Below are positions 25,510 to 34,798 of a DNA stretch of 64,000 bases, piece after piece. The stretch is from Anaerolineales bacterium (GTDB lineage Bacteria; Chloroflexota; Anaerolineae; Anaerolineales; Villigracilaceae). How positions within the stretch are numbered: position 1 is the first letter of the stretch; each line of letters begins with the position of its first letter. The position numbers were made by a program, and so were the translations under genes. Location of the stretch: NCBI GenBank assembly GCA_019187665.1, contig JABARH010000010.1:186001-250000 (forward strand), in the 5' to 3' direction. The notes beneath the pieces were generated by a model, which made no database searches, had not been told where the DNA came from, and worked only from the letters and a program-made list of their open reading frames with translations.

Positions 25510-26081
25510 TGCCCGCGCTCGAAAGCCTGCTTGCCGATCTAATCAGCGGCGACGACTCTCGCGCCGAAGCCGCTTGCGCCGCCCTCTCGCAAATCGGTGA
25601 AACGCTCATCCCGCATCTGCGCGACTTGCTCTCCTCGCCGGACGCAGACTCCCGCTGGTGGGCAACCCGCGCCCTTGCATCGCTTCCTCACCTGGACCCG
25701 GCCCTGCTCATTCCATCGCTCGCGGATTCCTCAACCGAGGTCCGGCAGTGCGCCGCGTTGGGGCTGCGCGATCACCCCATCGAGGCTGCCATCCGCCCTC
25801 TGACCCAGGCGCTGAACGACGCGGACAGTCTCACCGCCCAATTAGCCGCGCAAGCCCTGGCCGCCATCGGCCATCCCGCTGTCGAATCCCTGCTCGACGT
25901 GCTGCGAAGCGGACCGCCCTCCGCAAAAATCCACGCCGCGCGCGCCCTCGCCGAGATCACCGATGTGCGCGCCATTCGCCCGATGATCGAATCCATGTCC
26001 GAAGATTCCGCCGCGTTGCAGTATTGGGCCGAACGCGGGCTGGAGAAACTCGGCGTGAACATGATCTACGTGAAACCATAA
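25509..26081 (+). CDS. HEAT-repeat protein
   Basis: A 190-residue all-helical protein made of about five HEAT/PBS-lyase-type repeats (e.g. DSRWWATRALASLP, STEVRQCAALGLRDHP, SLTAQLAAQALAAIGHPA, SAKIHAARALAEITD). Such scaffolds bind other proteins; no catalytic motif is visible. It shares a TAATG overlap with the Trm112-like gene and is 13 bp upstream of the LCP gene. Confidence 0.88.
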   Translation: MPALESLLADLISGDDSRAEAACAALSQIGETLIPHLRDLLSSPDADSRWWATRALASLPHLDPALLIPSLADSSTEVRQCAALGLRDHPIEAAIRPLTQALNDADSLTAQLAAQALAAIGHPAVESLLDVLRSGPPSAKIHAARALAEITDVRAIRPMIESMSEDSAALQYWAERGLEKLGVNMIYVKP

Positions 26082-26094
26082 ACAGAAAGCGTCT

Positions 26095-27546
26095 ATGTCA
26101 AAATTTTCAATGCCAAAAATTTCGTTCAAGCGCCCCTCCGTTGGCTCCATCATCTACTGGGTGATTGGAATTGGGCTTGCGGTTGCCGTCTCGTTCTTTG
26201 TTCGCAGTTTCACCGGCTGCTGGACGATCACCGAATTGCCCGGCCGCGCGCCCGCTTCCTGTGGGCTGCAGCCCGGCGTGGAAATTTTTAACCCGCAAGG
26301 CACACCCATTGCCACCGTCCCCGTGAACGTCACGCCGGTCCTGGAGGCTCCCAAAGCGGATACGCCTACCTGGGATGGCGGGAGCCGTGTGAACGTGCTG
26401 TTTATCGGCGTGGACTACCGCGACTGGGAAGCAGGCAAAGGCGCGCCGCGTTCCGACACGATGATCCTCTTCACCCTCGACCCGGTCTCGAAGACGGCGG
26501 GTATGCTGTCCGTCCCGCGTGACATGTGGGTGAACATCCCCGGCTCCGGCTACGGGCGCATCAATACAGCCTACTCCATCGGTCAGGGATCGAAGTTGCC
26601 GGGCGGCGGCCCCGGCCTTGCCATGAAAACCATTGAGCAATTTCTCGGCGTGCCGGTGCATTACTACGCCCAGGTGGAGTTCAACACCTTCATTGAAATG
26701 ATAGACACTATCGGCGGGATTGACATCCTGGTGAAGGAGCGTCTTGTGCTGGACCCGCTCGGCTCGGGCAAGGATAAACTGGTAGTCACGCCTGGCTTGC
26801 GTCACCTCAACGGCGAAAAGGCGCTTGCGTATGCCCGCACCCGCAAAACGGAGGGCGGCGATGTGGATCGCGCCAGCCGCCAGCAGGATGTGATCTTCGC
26901 CATCATGGAGAAGGTTTTTTCGCCCAATTATTTTCCCACCTTCGTCAAGCAGGCGCCGGAGTTATACAACCGCATGTCCGGCGGCATTCACACCAGCATC
27001 TCATTCGAGGATGGTATCCGCCTCGCGTTCCTGCTTTCGGAAGTGAAGCGCGACAGCATCCATATGCGTGTCATAGATGAGAGCATGGTCATCCCCGCGC
27101 ACATTCAATATGGCGGCGCGGATGCGGCGGTACTGAAACCCATTACGGACAAGGTGCGCATCCTGCGCGATGAAATCTTCTCGACAGGCGGGCCGGCCAG
27201 CCCGCTCATGTCTGGCGGCGATCCGCTGGCGCTGGTCCAATCCGAGAACTCGCGCGTGCGCGTGGTCAACGGTACCTTTGCCGGTGACTTCGGCCAGCGC
27301 GCGGCGATCTACCTGCAGGGACTTGGCGTCAACGTGACCGAGGTGGGTAGTGTAGGCGCCACCGACAAGACCTACATCAAGTTGTATTCATCCAAGTTGT
27401 ATACCATGCGCTTCCTGTTGTATCTCTTCGGTTTGAACGGCGCCTCCGGCACCACGCAGGTTAAATTCGAACCGACACCCGGCTCGACGGTGGATGTGGA
27501 GATCGTCCTCGGTACGGATGTGCTGAATGCGAATGTGATCCCGTAG
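26095..27546 (+). CDS. LytR-CpsA-Psr (LCP) family envelope glycopolymer transferase
   Basis: A 483-residue protein with one N-terminal membrane helix (residues about 20-38). The LCP domain (about 105-300) shows NVLFIGVDYRDW, RSDTMILFTLDP, MLSVPRDMWVNIPG, INTAYSIG, and LNGEKALAYARTRKTEGGDVDRASRQQDVI with the pyrophosphate-binding Arg and Asp residues. A LytR C-terminal domain follows (about 380-483, VRVVNGTFAGDFGQRAAIYLQ). It should attach undecaprenyl-linked glycopolymers to the wall on the outer face. It ends at a strong terminator, closing the envelope cluster. Confidence 0.95.
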   Translation: MSKFSMPKISFKRPSVGSIIYWVIGIGLAVAVSFFVRSFTGCWTITELPGRAPASCGLQPGVEIFNPQGTPIATVPVNVTPVLEAPKADTPTWDGGSRVNVLFIGVDYRDWEAGKGAPRSDTMILFTLDPVSKTAGMLSVPRDMWVNIPGSGYGRINTAYSIGQGSKLPGGGPGLAMKTIEQFLGVPVHYYAQVEFNTFIEMIDTIGGIDILVKERLVLDPLGSGKDKLVVTPGLRHLNGEKALAYARTRKTEGGDVDRASRQQDVIFAIMEKVFSPNYFPTFVKQAPELYNRMSGGIHTSISFEDGIRLAFLLSEVKRDSIHMRVIDESMVIPAHIQYGGADAAVLKPITDKVRILRDEIFSTGGPASPLMSGGDPLALVQSENSRVRVVNGTFAGDFGQRAAIYLQGLGVNVTEVGSVGATDKTYIKLYSSKLYTMRFLLYLFGLNGASGTTQVKFEPTPGSTVDVEIVLGTDVLNANVIP

Positions 27547-27560
27547 ATTTGTTCTCAATC

Positions 27561-27597
27561 AAAACAGGTTCCTCGAATTCGAGGAACCTGTTTTTTT
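27561..27597 (+). terminator. Terminator of the LCP gene
   Basis: A 15-bp stem with arms 27561-27575 and 27580-27594 (core CAGGTTCCTCG / CGAGGAACCTG) and an AATT loop, followed by T7. Confidence 0.95.
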
Positions 27598-27707
27598 ATT
27601 CCGGTATTTGAAAAATTATTTTTACCGTGAGGAATTTCTTTGAGGTGATCGAATCGGCGCTTCACGAAAGCGTGTGTTTGGCGGTCTCTGCCGCCGCGGC
27701 AATATGG

Positions 27708-28541
27708 TTAGGGTCTCTGGAGTACGATACGAATCCCGCCGAAGAAGGTTCCGCCGTTTGCGGCCGGGCAGACGGGCGCGGTGAGGGCTGGCACGACCGC
27801 GCCTCCCTCCGCGGCGCGCAAGGTGTAGAACACGCCGGAGGTCATGTTGAAATCGGCGTAGCCGTTCCCGAGTTCCGGCTTGAGACCGGTGAAGAAATGC
27901 TCCTCGCCGCCGGACCACGACAGGATCAATTCGATGCCCGGCAGTTGCCGCCGCGAGGTTAATTGAACAGTGATCTGCAAGAGACCTTCTCCAATCGACT
28001 CGTCGCAAACATTCTCTTGCGTCCCCAGTTCAAATGGCTTGCCGGGCGTGGGGATGAGAGTGTGTGTGGGGCGGGCGGTGGCGGTATAGAAGGGGAGCGG
28101 GGTTTCGGTTTCAATCGGAGTTGAGGTTGCCGCCGCGTTGGGATCCTGCGCTTGCGTGGAAGTCGCGGCGATGGGAACGGTTGGCGTGGACGGAGCAACT
28201 GTGGGAGCGAGTCCCTGCAAGGCAGAGGCAAGTTGCGCCACCTGCTGAGACTCGCGGGTCTGACCGGCGGCGAGCAATTGCTGTGCCTGCGCCGAGAGAG
28301 ATTGATATGCGTCTGCATCGTTGAGCAGGGCCAGGCGCGACTGCGCGCGAGTTAAATTTCCATTGGCGGCGTAGCTGGCGGCGATGGCGGCGCGATACTG
28401 ATCTTTGAATTCGGCGCGCAGGGCTTCGGGCGCGGAGTCGATCACCTGCACCGGCGCAAGAACCCACGCGTAGGCCAGTCCCAGCGCCGCGCCGAAGATG
28501 AATGCAAGCACAGCCTCCCAGGGGAATCGGCGTTCGCTCAT
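27708..28541 (-). CDS. Single-pass membrane protein with Pro/Thr linker, larger paralogue
   Basis: A 277-residue protein starting at an ATG that overlaps the upstream stop codon by 4 nt. One helix (residues about 9-27) is followed by a domain with PEALRAEFKDQYRAAIAASY. A low-complexity Thr/Pro/Ala linker (about 115-165) follows, then a beta-rich C-terminal domain with two Cys residues (NVCDES and APVCPAANGG), probably a disulfide outside the cell. The first 90 residues resemble the whole of the preceding protein, so the pair arose by duplication. The function is unknown. Confidence 0.78.
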   Translation of the reverse strand: MSERRFPWEAVLAFIFGAALGLAYAWVLAPVQVIDSAPEALRAEFKDQYRAAIAASYAANGNLTRAQSRLALLNDADAYQSLSAQAQQLLAAGQTRESQQVAQLASALQGLAPTVAPSTPTVPIAATSTQAQDPNAAATSTPIETETPLPFYTATARPTHTLIPTPGKPFELGTQENVCDESIGEGLLQITVQLTSRRQLPGIELILSWSGGEEHFFTGLKPELGNGYADFNMTSGVFYTLRAAEGGAVVPALTAPVCPAANGGTFFGGIRIVLQRP

Positions 28542-28891
28542 GGCGCGGCTCCCGATGCGGGCTGCCATGCGCGCAACGCGGCGACCAGAGTCTCGAGGGC
28601 GGAAATTTCCGATGCGCTGAATCCGTTTTCCCTTCCGAAGGGAAGCGCAGATGCGGCGATCTCGGCGGGTGAGTCACTGCCGAAGATCGCGAGTCGACGC
28701 GCGGCGAGGTCGGCGTCTTTTTCCGATTGATAGGCTTCCGCCACCATCAAAATATAATCGGCTCGATAATCGGCGCGCAGTGTTTCAGGAGTCAGGTCGG
28801 TGAACTCGATCGGATCAACCACCCAACCATACAGCAAACCCAGCGCGGTCCCGATCACGAGCGCGGGGAGAATCCAAACCCATCGTTTCAT
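28538..28891 (-). CDS. Single-pass membrane protein, smaller paralogue
   Basis: A 117-residue protein: N-terminal helix (WILPALVIGTALGLLYGWVV) and then a helical domain sharing the pattern PE-LRA-Y---Y----AE-Y---KDL--A--RLA with the next gene's product. The start ATG at 28891 is chosen because the helix directly follows it. The two genes overlap and probably form a complex in the membrane. No known domain. Confidence 0.72.
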   Translation of the reverse strand: MKRWVWILPALVIGTALGLLYGWVVDPIEFTDLTPETLRADYRADYILMVAEAYQSEKDADLAARRLAIFGSDSPAEIAASALPFGRENGFSASEISALETLVAALRAWQPASGAAP

Positions 28892-28927
28892 TGGTTTATT
28901 TTGCCACAGGTGAGGGGAAATGAAAAT

Positions 28928-29031
28928 GCCCAGGCAGGACACCGGCGGCGCCCGAAGACTTCCACGTACCGTTGCTGCCTTTCGGACCTGGCGGGGTTTG
29001 CGGAGTTTCGCCGCGCCGGGCCTGCCCGGAC
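28928..29031 (-). ncRNA. ffs: Bacterial small SRP RNA (4.5S type)
   Basis: On the minus strand the conserved domain IV core CAGGTCCGAAAGGCAGCAAC is present, the Ffh-binding loop of SRP RNA. The flanks fold back: CCGGGCAGG (29029-29021) pairs with CCTGCCTGG (28938-28930), and inner GC-rich arms extend the single long hairpin. Size is about 104 nt, the usual length. The exact ends are estimated from pairing. Confidence 0.93.
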
Positions 29032-29358
29032 GGGCGCAAGCATACCCGATGGGTTATGCTCTGTCAACTTGGATTGCGAAACCTTGTCGCTTGACAAACC
29101 GGCGGATTTGGAACGCGAATGCCACGAATAGGCGAATTTCGCGAATTTTCCTGGGTTTATTCGCGTCATTCGCTGATTGGCGTAACTCGCGTTGAGGAAT
29201 CTCCGACTTTGAGAAAGACATGGAAACCTTTTTAGGAGACCTTTGCCGTTTGCGCATCTCGCATTACAATTCGGCTCACGTTTAATTTTGGAACTGATGG
29301 ACCGCGAGTTTCCAACCGGGATGGGACTTCGCGCTCCCTGAGTTCCGGGAGGTCTCCC
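29032..29358. other. Intergenic region upstream of rnc
   Basis: No gene seen. It holds the presumed SRP RNA promoter region, a stretch of GCGAATTTCGCG-type palindromic sequence (29130-29190), and the leader of rnc with GGGAGG just before its GTG start. Confidence 0.6.
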
Positions 29359-30078
29359 GTGTCGTCACAACCTAATGACGGAACCGATTTCCGCGCCGTA
29401 CAAGAGTTGGTGGAACGGCTGGGCTTGCCCGTTAAAAAAATGGACTTGTTCGAACGGGCGCTCACGCATAGTTCATACGTGAACGAAAGCCCGCGCGCGC
29501 AGGAGGATAACGAACGCCTTGAATTTCTCGGCGACGCCGTGCTGGATTTTCTGGCGGGCGCGTGGGCGTATCATCATTTCGCGGACATGGCGGAAGGCGA
29601 GTTGACACGCTTGCGCTCCTCGCTGGTACGGACAGAGCAACTTGCCTCGTTCGCCCGCGACTTGAATTTTGGTCCAGCCTTGCGTTTGGGACGCGGCGAA
29701 CTGACATCCGGCGGGCGCGACCGCGACGCGTTGTTGTGCGACGCATTCGAGGCGTTTATCGGCGCGCTGTATCTGGAGACCAGCATTGAACTCTGCGCTC
29801 AATTCATCGAACCGATGTTTGAAGCGGCATGCGGGAAGATCTTCGCCAGACCCGATCTTTCCGATTCAAAGTCCCGCCTGCAGGAACACGCGCAGGGAAA
29901 TAAACTTGGCGCGCTTGCTTATGCGATCGTGAACAAGAGCGGACCCGAACACTCGCGCACCTTTGAGATCGAAGTTCGCCTGAACGGCGAAGCGCTTGGG
30001 AGCGGAAGCGGGTCGAGTAAAGCCATTGCCGAGCAGGCAGCCGCCAGCGCAGCGTTAAAAACACTGGGACTGGAATAA
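29359..30078 (+). CDS. rnc: Ribonuclease III
   Basis: A 239-residue double-strand-specific RNase for rRNA and mRNA processing. The endonuclease signature NERLEFLGDAVL spans residues 51-62 with the catalytic Glu/Asp cluster, and DAFEAFIGALYLE supplies the second acidic pair. The C-terminal dsRNA-binding domain starts at about residue 168 (DSKSRLQEHAQ) and ends with SSKAIAEQAAASAALKTL. It starts at GTG behind GGGAGG. It is followed by smc, the common bacterial rnc-smc order. Confidence 0.96.
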   Translation: MSSQPNDGTDFRAVQELVERLGLPVKKMDLFERALTHSSYVNESPRAQEDNERLEFLGDAVLDFLAGAWAYHHFADMAEGELTRLRSSLVRTEQLASFARDLNFGPALRLGRGELTSGGRDRDALLCDAFEAFIGALYLETSIELCAQFIEPMFEAACGKIFARPDLSDSKSRLQEHAQGNKLGALAYAIVNKSGPEHSRTFEIEVRLNGEALGSGSGSSKAIAEQAAASAALKTLGLE

Positions 30079-30106
30079 GCGCCAGCCCAACACCGCACGC
30101 CGAGTA

Positions 30107-30178
30107 TCGCACACCAAACATCGAATATCAAATATCGAATATCGAATATCGAATATCAAATATCGAATACCGAATACC
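30107..30178. repeat. ATCGAAT heptamer tract between rnc and smc
   Basis: About 70 bp of near-perfect 7-nt-period repeats (ATCGAAT with ATCAAAT variants) directly upstream of the smc start codon. Confidence 0.9.
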
Positions 30179-30194
30179 CACACCAACACCACAC

Positions 30195-33100
30195 ATGCCT
30201 CTCCGACTCAAATCCCTCGAACTGCACGGATACAAAACCTTCGCCTCGCGCATGGAATTTCAATTCGGCGATGGCATCACTGCCATTGTCGGACCGAACG
30301 GCTCTGGCAAATCGAACATCGCCGACTCGCTGCGTTGGGTTCTCGGCGAGCAATCCTACGGACTCTTGCGCGGCAAGAAAACCGAAGACATGATCTTCGC
30401 CGGGTCCGAACAGCGCGCCAAAGCAGGCATGGCTTCCGCGACCATCGTCTTCGACAACACGACCGGCTGGCTGCCGGTGGACTTCTCCGAAGTGGCGATG
30501 ACGCGCCGCGCCTACCGCGACGGTCACAACGAATATTTGCTGAACGGACAACAAGTCCGCTTGCGCGATTTAAATGAACTGCTCGCCGCTTCCGGTTTGA
30601 GCGAACGCACGTACACGATCCTCGGTCAGGGACTGGTGGACGCCTCGCTCGCCCTCAAAGCGGATGAACGCCGTCGCTTATTTGAAGAGGCGGCAGGCAT
30701 TGGTCTCTATCGCGTCCGCCGCGAAGACGCGCTCAAGCGACTCGAAACGACACAGCGGAATCTTGAACGCGTCCTCGACATCCTCGCCGAACTTGAGCCG
30801 CGTTTGAAATCGCTGGAACGCCAGGCCAAACGCGCCGCGGAATTTTCTCACGCGCAAGCCGACCTTAAAGTATTGCTGTTGGATTGGTACGGCTATCACT
30901 GGCATCACGCCCAGCAGGAATTAACCGACGCGCAAGCCTCAGCCCGCCAGCAGGAATGGCGAACGGGCGAATCGCGCAACGCGTACGAAAAAGTGCAGGC
31001 GGAGTTTGGCGGATTCCGCGAGCGTCTCTCCGGTCTGCGCGCGCGACTCAACGCCTGGCATCGCGAGTCGGCGGAGGTGCATAACCGCAAACAGGATTTG
31101 AGCCGCGAACTGGCAGTGCTGGAAGAGCGCCGCCGCGCATTGAGCGCGACTCAACAGTCCCTGCTGGCGGAACAGGAACGCGCCGCCGGTGAAGAGTCTC
31201 TTGCCCGCGAGCGCGTCATCGAAGCCGAACAGGAAGCCGCGCGTTTGCAGGGCGAGCACGACGAGGCAAAATCGCAATTGCTCGCGGCGCAGTCCGCGTT
31301 GCAGGCGCGCCAGTCCGAGCGCGCCGCCGCCGAAACGCGACTCTTCGAAGCGCGGACACAGGTCACGTCGTTGAGTGAACAGCGCGCCGAAGCGCAAGCC
31401 CGTTTCGACGAATTGAAGACGCGCATCGAAGCCTTGAATCAAAAAATCGAATCGGCGCAGGCGGCGATCCAAACCGCCGACGACGCCTTGCGAAAAATCG
31501 AATCGCACTTCAACGACGCCCGCCTCAAACGCGAAGCCGCTGAATCAAAGTTGACGAAAGCCGAACAGACCAGCGATGAAAAGCGCAAGACTGTCGAAGA
31601 AAAAGAATCCGATCTGCGCGAGACGATGCACAAGCGCGACGCGCGCGCCGCGGAACAAGCCCGCCTGCAAGCCCAACTTGAAGTCCTCGAACAGGCGGAC
31701 GCTTCGCTGGCTGGTTATGCCGAAGGCGCGCGCCTCCTGCTGGACGCGGCGCGTCAATCACGCCTCAACGCGCGCGGCGCGCTCAGCGCGGCTCTCGACG
31801 TGCCAGCCGAACTCGAGACTGCCATCTCCGCCGCGCTTGGCGATTCGCTCGACGCGATTCTCGTCAGCGGCGAATCTGTGGACGAGGCGCTCAACCTGCT
31901 GGAGCAGGGCGAGGGCCGCGCCGCGATTCTTCCGCTCAACCAGATTTCGGAAGTCTCGAAGACTTCCGAAATCTCCATCGCCGATCCTGATTTCCTCGGT
32001 CTCGCCGATTCGCTTTTGACGATCCCGGATGATCTGCGCGCAGCCACGAAGTTGCTGTTGGGGAATACGTTGGTTGTGAAAAATAGAAATGCCGCGCGGC
32101 GCTTGATTTCCGGTCTGCCGACTCAGGCCCGAGTCGTGACCCTGGCTGGCGAAGTCTTCCGCGCGGACGGTTTGATCCTGGCAGGAAAAACACCTCGCTC
32201 CGGACCGTTGAGCCGGCCGCGCCAACGACGCGAGGCGCAGGACGCGCTGTCTTCCGTCGCTGAAACCTTAACCGTTCTCGAAGCCTCGTTGCAGGCGTTG
32301 ACCGCGCAGGTTGACTCGGCGCGCGGGGAGCGGGCGCAAGCCGAAGCGGCTGTCCGCGAGGCGAGACAAACATTGGAAGCGGCGCGCGACGCGGAGCAGA
32401 AAGTTGCGCTGGAGGTTGAGTCGGCGAGACGGCAGGCCGAGTTTACGAAGAGTCAGGTCGAGGCGTTGACCGGCGAACGTTCGCAGGCAGAGTCGGAGCG
32501 GGCGCGCGCGGCAGGTTTGATGTCGGAGAATGAAGCGAAGGCTGGCGAGGGGCACGAATCCATCCGCGCGTTAACGTCTGCGCTGGCGGCGTTGTCCATC
32601 GAAGAAATTCAAACACAAGTCACGTATTGGACGACGCGCGAGGCGGTGGCAAAGGGCGGACTGGGCGAGGCGTTGAACCGCCGCATGGAGCGCGACAGCG
32701 CGACCGAGAGACTCTTCGCGCAAAAAGCGGAGGCCGCGAAAAAACTGGAAGAGACCGTGCAGTCGTTGAACGGGCTGGACGCGGAAAAAGAATCGTATCG
32801 AAACATTGAGGCTGAGTTGGGCGGGCAGATCGAAAGCCTGCGCGCACAAATGGAACCCGCCGAAAAAGATGTGGAGACCGCCGAACAGCAGGAATTGGAG
32901 TTTCAGTCGCGGGAGGCGGAGGCTCAGCGGAGCATGACCAACGCCGAGCGCGCGTTGGGACAGATGCAACTCGAAGCGGCGCGGCGGCAGGAAGCGTTGA
33001 ACTCACTGCGCGTGCGCATCGAGGACGATTTTGGTCTGGTGCAATTCGATTATCGCGAAAATGTTTCGGGGCCGGTGCCGCTGCCGCTGGAGGGCATGGT

Positions 33101-33809
33101 GGAGCAATTGCCGGTGGTGACCGAACTCGCGCCCGATCTCGAAGATCAGATGTCGCGGGCGCGGCAACAAGTGCGGCGCATGGGCGCGGTGAATCCCGAA
33201 GCGCAGACGGAATTTCAAGCCGAGTCGGAGCGGTTTAAATTTATGAAGGAACAGACCGAGGACTTGAAAAAAGCCGAAGCGGACCTGCGCCAGGTGATCG
33301 CCGAGTTGGATGATTTGACCCAACGTGAATTTCACAAGACGTTCGAGCTGGTTGCGAACGAATTTAGAAATATTTTTATCAAACTATTCGGCGGCGGCTC
33401 GGCGCGATTGACATTGACCGACCCCGATAATTTAGTGGAAACAGGCATCGAGATCGAAGCGAAACTGCCCGGCCGCCGCGAGCAGGGACTGGCTTTGCTT
33501 TCCGGCGGCGAACGTTCGTTGACCGCCATTGCGCTGGTCTTTGCCCTGCTCAAAGTCTCGCCGACGCCGGTCTGTGTGATGGATGAGGTGGACGCGATGC
33601 TCGACGAAGCCAACGTGGGGCGCTTCCGCGATCTCCTGCGCGAGTTGAGCAGAGACACGCAGTTCGTGGTCATCACGCACAACCGCAATACCGTGCAGGC
33701 GGCGGATGTGATCTACGGCGTGACGATGGGCCGTGATTCGGCGAGCCAGGTGATCTCGTTGAAACTGGATGAGGTCAGCGAGGAGATGTTGGGGAGGAGC
33801 CGGGGGTGA
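30195..33809 (+). CDS. smc: Chromosome segregation SMC protein
   Basis: A 1204-residue SMC ATPase for chromosome organisation. Walker A GPNGSGKS is at residues 33-40. Long coiled coils (about 170-500 and 670-1010) flank a hinge domain (about 515-640, LAGYAEGARLLLDAARQ ... VVTLAGEVFRADGLILAG). The ABC signature LLSGGERSLTAIAL is near residue 1101, with Walker B VCVMDEVDAMLDEAN and a D-loop after it. Length matches bacterial SMC. It is co-directional with rnc. ScpA and ScpB are not in this window. Confidence 0.97.
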   Translation: MPLRLKSLELHGYKTFASRMEFQFGDGITAIVGPNGSGKSNIADSLRWVLGEQSYGLLRGKKTEDMIFAGSEQRAKAGMASATIVFDNTTGWLPVDFSEVAMTRRAYRDGHNEYLLNGQQVRLRDLNELLAASGLSERTYTILGQGLVDASLALKADERRRLFEEAAGIGLYRVRREDALKRLETTQRNLERVLDILAELEPRLKSLERQAKRAAEFSHAQADLKVLLLDWYGYHWHHAQQELTDAQASARQQEWRTGESRNAYEKVQAEFGGFRERLSGLRARLNAWHRESAEVHNRKQDLSRELAVLEERRRALSATQQSLLAEQERAAGEESLARERVIEAEQEAARLQGEHDEAKSQLLAAQSALQARQSERAAAETRLFEARTQVTSLSEQRAEAQARFDELKTRIEALNQKIESAQAAIQTADDALRKIESHFNDARLKREAAESKLTKAEQTSDEKRKTVEEKESDLRETMHKRDARAAEQARLQAQLEVLEQADASLAGYAEGARLLLDAARQSRLNARGALSAALDVPAELETAISAALGDSLDAILVSGESVDEALNLLEQGEGRAAILPLNQISEVSKTSEISIADPDFLGLADSLLTIPDDLRAATKLLLGNTLVVKNRNAARRLISGLPTQARVVTLAGEVFRADGLILAGKTPRSGPLSRPRQRREAQDALSSVAETLTVLEASLQALTAQVDSARGERAQAEAAVREARQTLEAARDAEQKVALEVESARRQAEFTKSQVEALTGERSQAESERARAAGLMSENEAKAGEGHESIRALTSALAALSIEEIQTQVTYWTTREAVAKGGLGEALNRRMERDSATERLFAQKAEAAKKLEETVQSLNGLDAEKESYRNIEAELGGQIESLRAQMEPAEKDVETAEQQELEFQSREAEAQRSMTNAERALGQMQLEAARRQEALNSLRVRIEDDFGLVQFDYRENVSGPVPLPLEGMVEQLPVVTELAPDLEDQMSRARQQVRRMGAVNPEAQTEFQAESERFKFMKEQTEDLKKAEADLRQVIAELDDLTQREFHKTFELVANEFRNIFIKLFGGGSARLTLTDPDNLVETGIEIEAKLPGRREQGLALLSGGERSLTAIALVFALLKVSPTPVCVMDEVDAMLDEANVGRFRDLLRELSRDTQFVVITHNRNTVQAADVIYGVTMGRDSASQVISLKLDEVSEEMLGRSRG

Positions 33810-33854
33810 GGCGGGAGGCAGAAGGCAAAGGCGGGTGGATGACGCGAGATCGGT

Positions 33855-34613
33855 TTAAGGCGTTCTGAAATTTTCCAGGCATCTCCCGGCCAGAGTCGCT
33901 GCGGCTTCCATGCGATACTCCGCCGAGCCGTACTCGTCCGCCGCTTCGTGACAGGCGTTGCGGGCGGCGGTTTCGATGCCCTCGGATTCGGTCCCGTCCA
34001 TCGCCAGCGACGGAGATTTGCCCCAGCCCCCGACCGCGAGGCGAGTCCGCCCGCTGGTCCATTGCGCGAGCGCGGCGCAGAGGATGGGTTTGTCGGACGG
34101 AGTCCGCGCGACGTATTCGAATGCAAATGCAGCGTTGAGTGGAAGCGTGATCTTTGTGATAAGGCGGGTTGAGCGGAGCGGGAGAAATTCGCCGATATTC
34201 GATATTCGATATTCGATATTCGAATGATCGAATATCGCCTGTTCGATCTTTGCATCGAGCGCGAGCAGGGAGGCGGCAAACGAGGAACGCCCATCGCATG
34301 CGACCAGCGTCCCCGCGACGGTGGCGGAGTTTCGCAAATTCAACGGCGCTTCGAGTTTAAGCGCGGATTTTAACGCGGCGGGGCAGTGTTCGGATTCGAA
34401 GAGTTGTTGAAGTGTGACGGTCGCGCCAATTTCCAGCTCGTTGCCTTTGGGGGCGATCGTACTTAAGCCGAGGGCTTGCAAGTCCACCACAGAGACAGAA
34501 TCCGCTTTGGAGGCGGAGAGAAGCGTCCCTCCGCCGAGCGGGAGGGTGTTCGGTTGTGCGAGGAGCGTCAGGGCTTCGTCGAGAGTCTGCGGGCGGTGAT
34601 ATGCTGTGATCAT
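33855..34613 (-). CDS. FAD-binding (medium) subunit of a molybdenum hydroxylase
   Basis: A 252-residue protein of the CoxM/XdhB FAD_binding_5 family: PLGGGTLLSASK is the first FAD loop and NLRNSATVAGTLV the second, with a CO_deh_flav_C-like end. It normally passes electrons from a molybdenum subunit to an acceptor, but no large or iron-sulfur subunit gene is adjacent. Residues about 130-142 (SNIEYRISNIGEF) are encoded by an ATCGAAT-type repeat lying inside the gene. The start ATG has AAGGAG upstream. It could belong to a selenium-linked hydroxylase set (YgfM-like), given ssnA elsewhere in the window, but that is speculative. Confidence 0.82.
   Translation of the reverse strand: MITAYHRPQTLDEALTLLAQPNTLPLGGGTLLSASKADSVSVVDLQALGLSTIAPKGNELEIGATVTLQQLFESEHCPAALKSALKLEAPLNLRNSATVAGTLVACDGRSSFAASLLALDAKIEQAIFDHSNIEYRISNIGEFLPLRSTRLITKITLPLNAAFAFEYVARTPSDKPILCAALAQWTSGRTRLAVGGWGKSPSLAMDGTESEGIETAARNACHEAADEYGSAEYRMEAAATLAGRCLENFRTP
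34190..34237. repeat. ATCGAAT heptamer tract inside a gene
   Basis: Four to five 7-nt units (CGATATT / AATATCG) lie in frame within the FAD-subunit gene and encode a short extra loop. The same word forms intergenic tracts at 25157-25243 and 30107-30178. Confidence 0.88.
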
Positions 34614-34640
34614 GGAAACTCCTTCTCGTCCATTATACAC

Positions 34641-34652
34641 AGGACGTACGCA
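34641..34652. repeat. Solitary mobile-element end
   Basis: AGGACGTACGCA, identical to the left terminal repeat of the element at 61402-61529, upstream of the FAD-subunit gene. No matching opposite end was found nearby, so it may be a remnant. Confidence 0.4.
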
Positions 34653-34673
34653 AAATCTGACAGGTAAAGAAAC

Positions 34674-34695
34674 GCCGCCACCTTTCGATGACGGC
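34674..34695 (-). terminator. Weak hairpin after the acyltransferase gene
   Basis: The arms GCCGCCA and TGACGGC (one mismatch) surround a small loop about 100 bp beyond the leftward stop at 34799, followed by GTTTCTTT on the minus strand. Confidence 0.45.
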
Positions 34696-34798
34696 CCAAA
34701 GGTATATTCGCGCTGGCTCTTCCACGCCAGAAGGGACATGTGGATCAACGACCAGACGATCAGCAATATTAAAATACGCGGAATTCGCTTTTGGGGGT

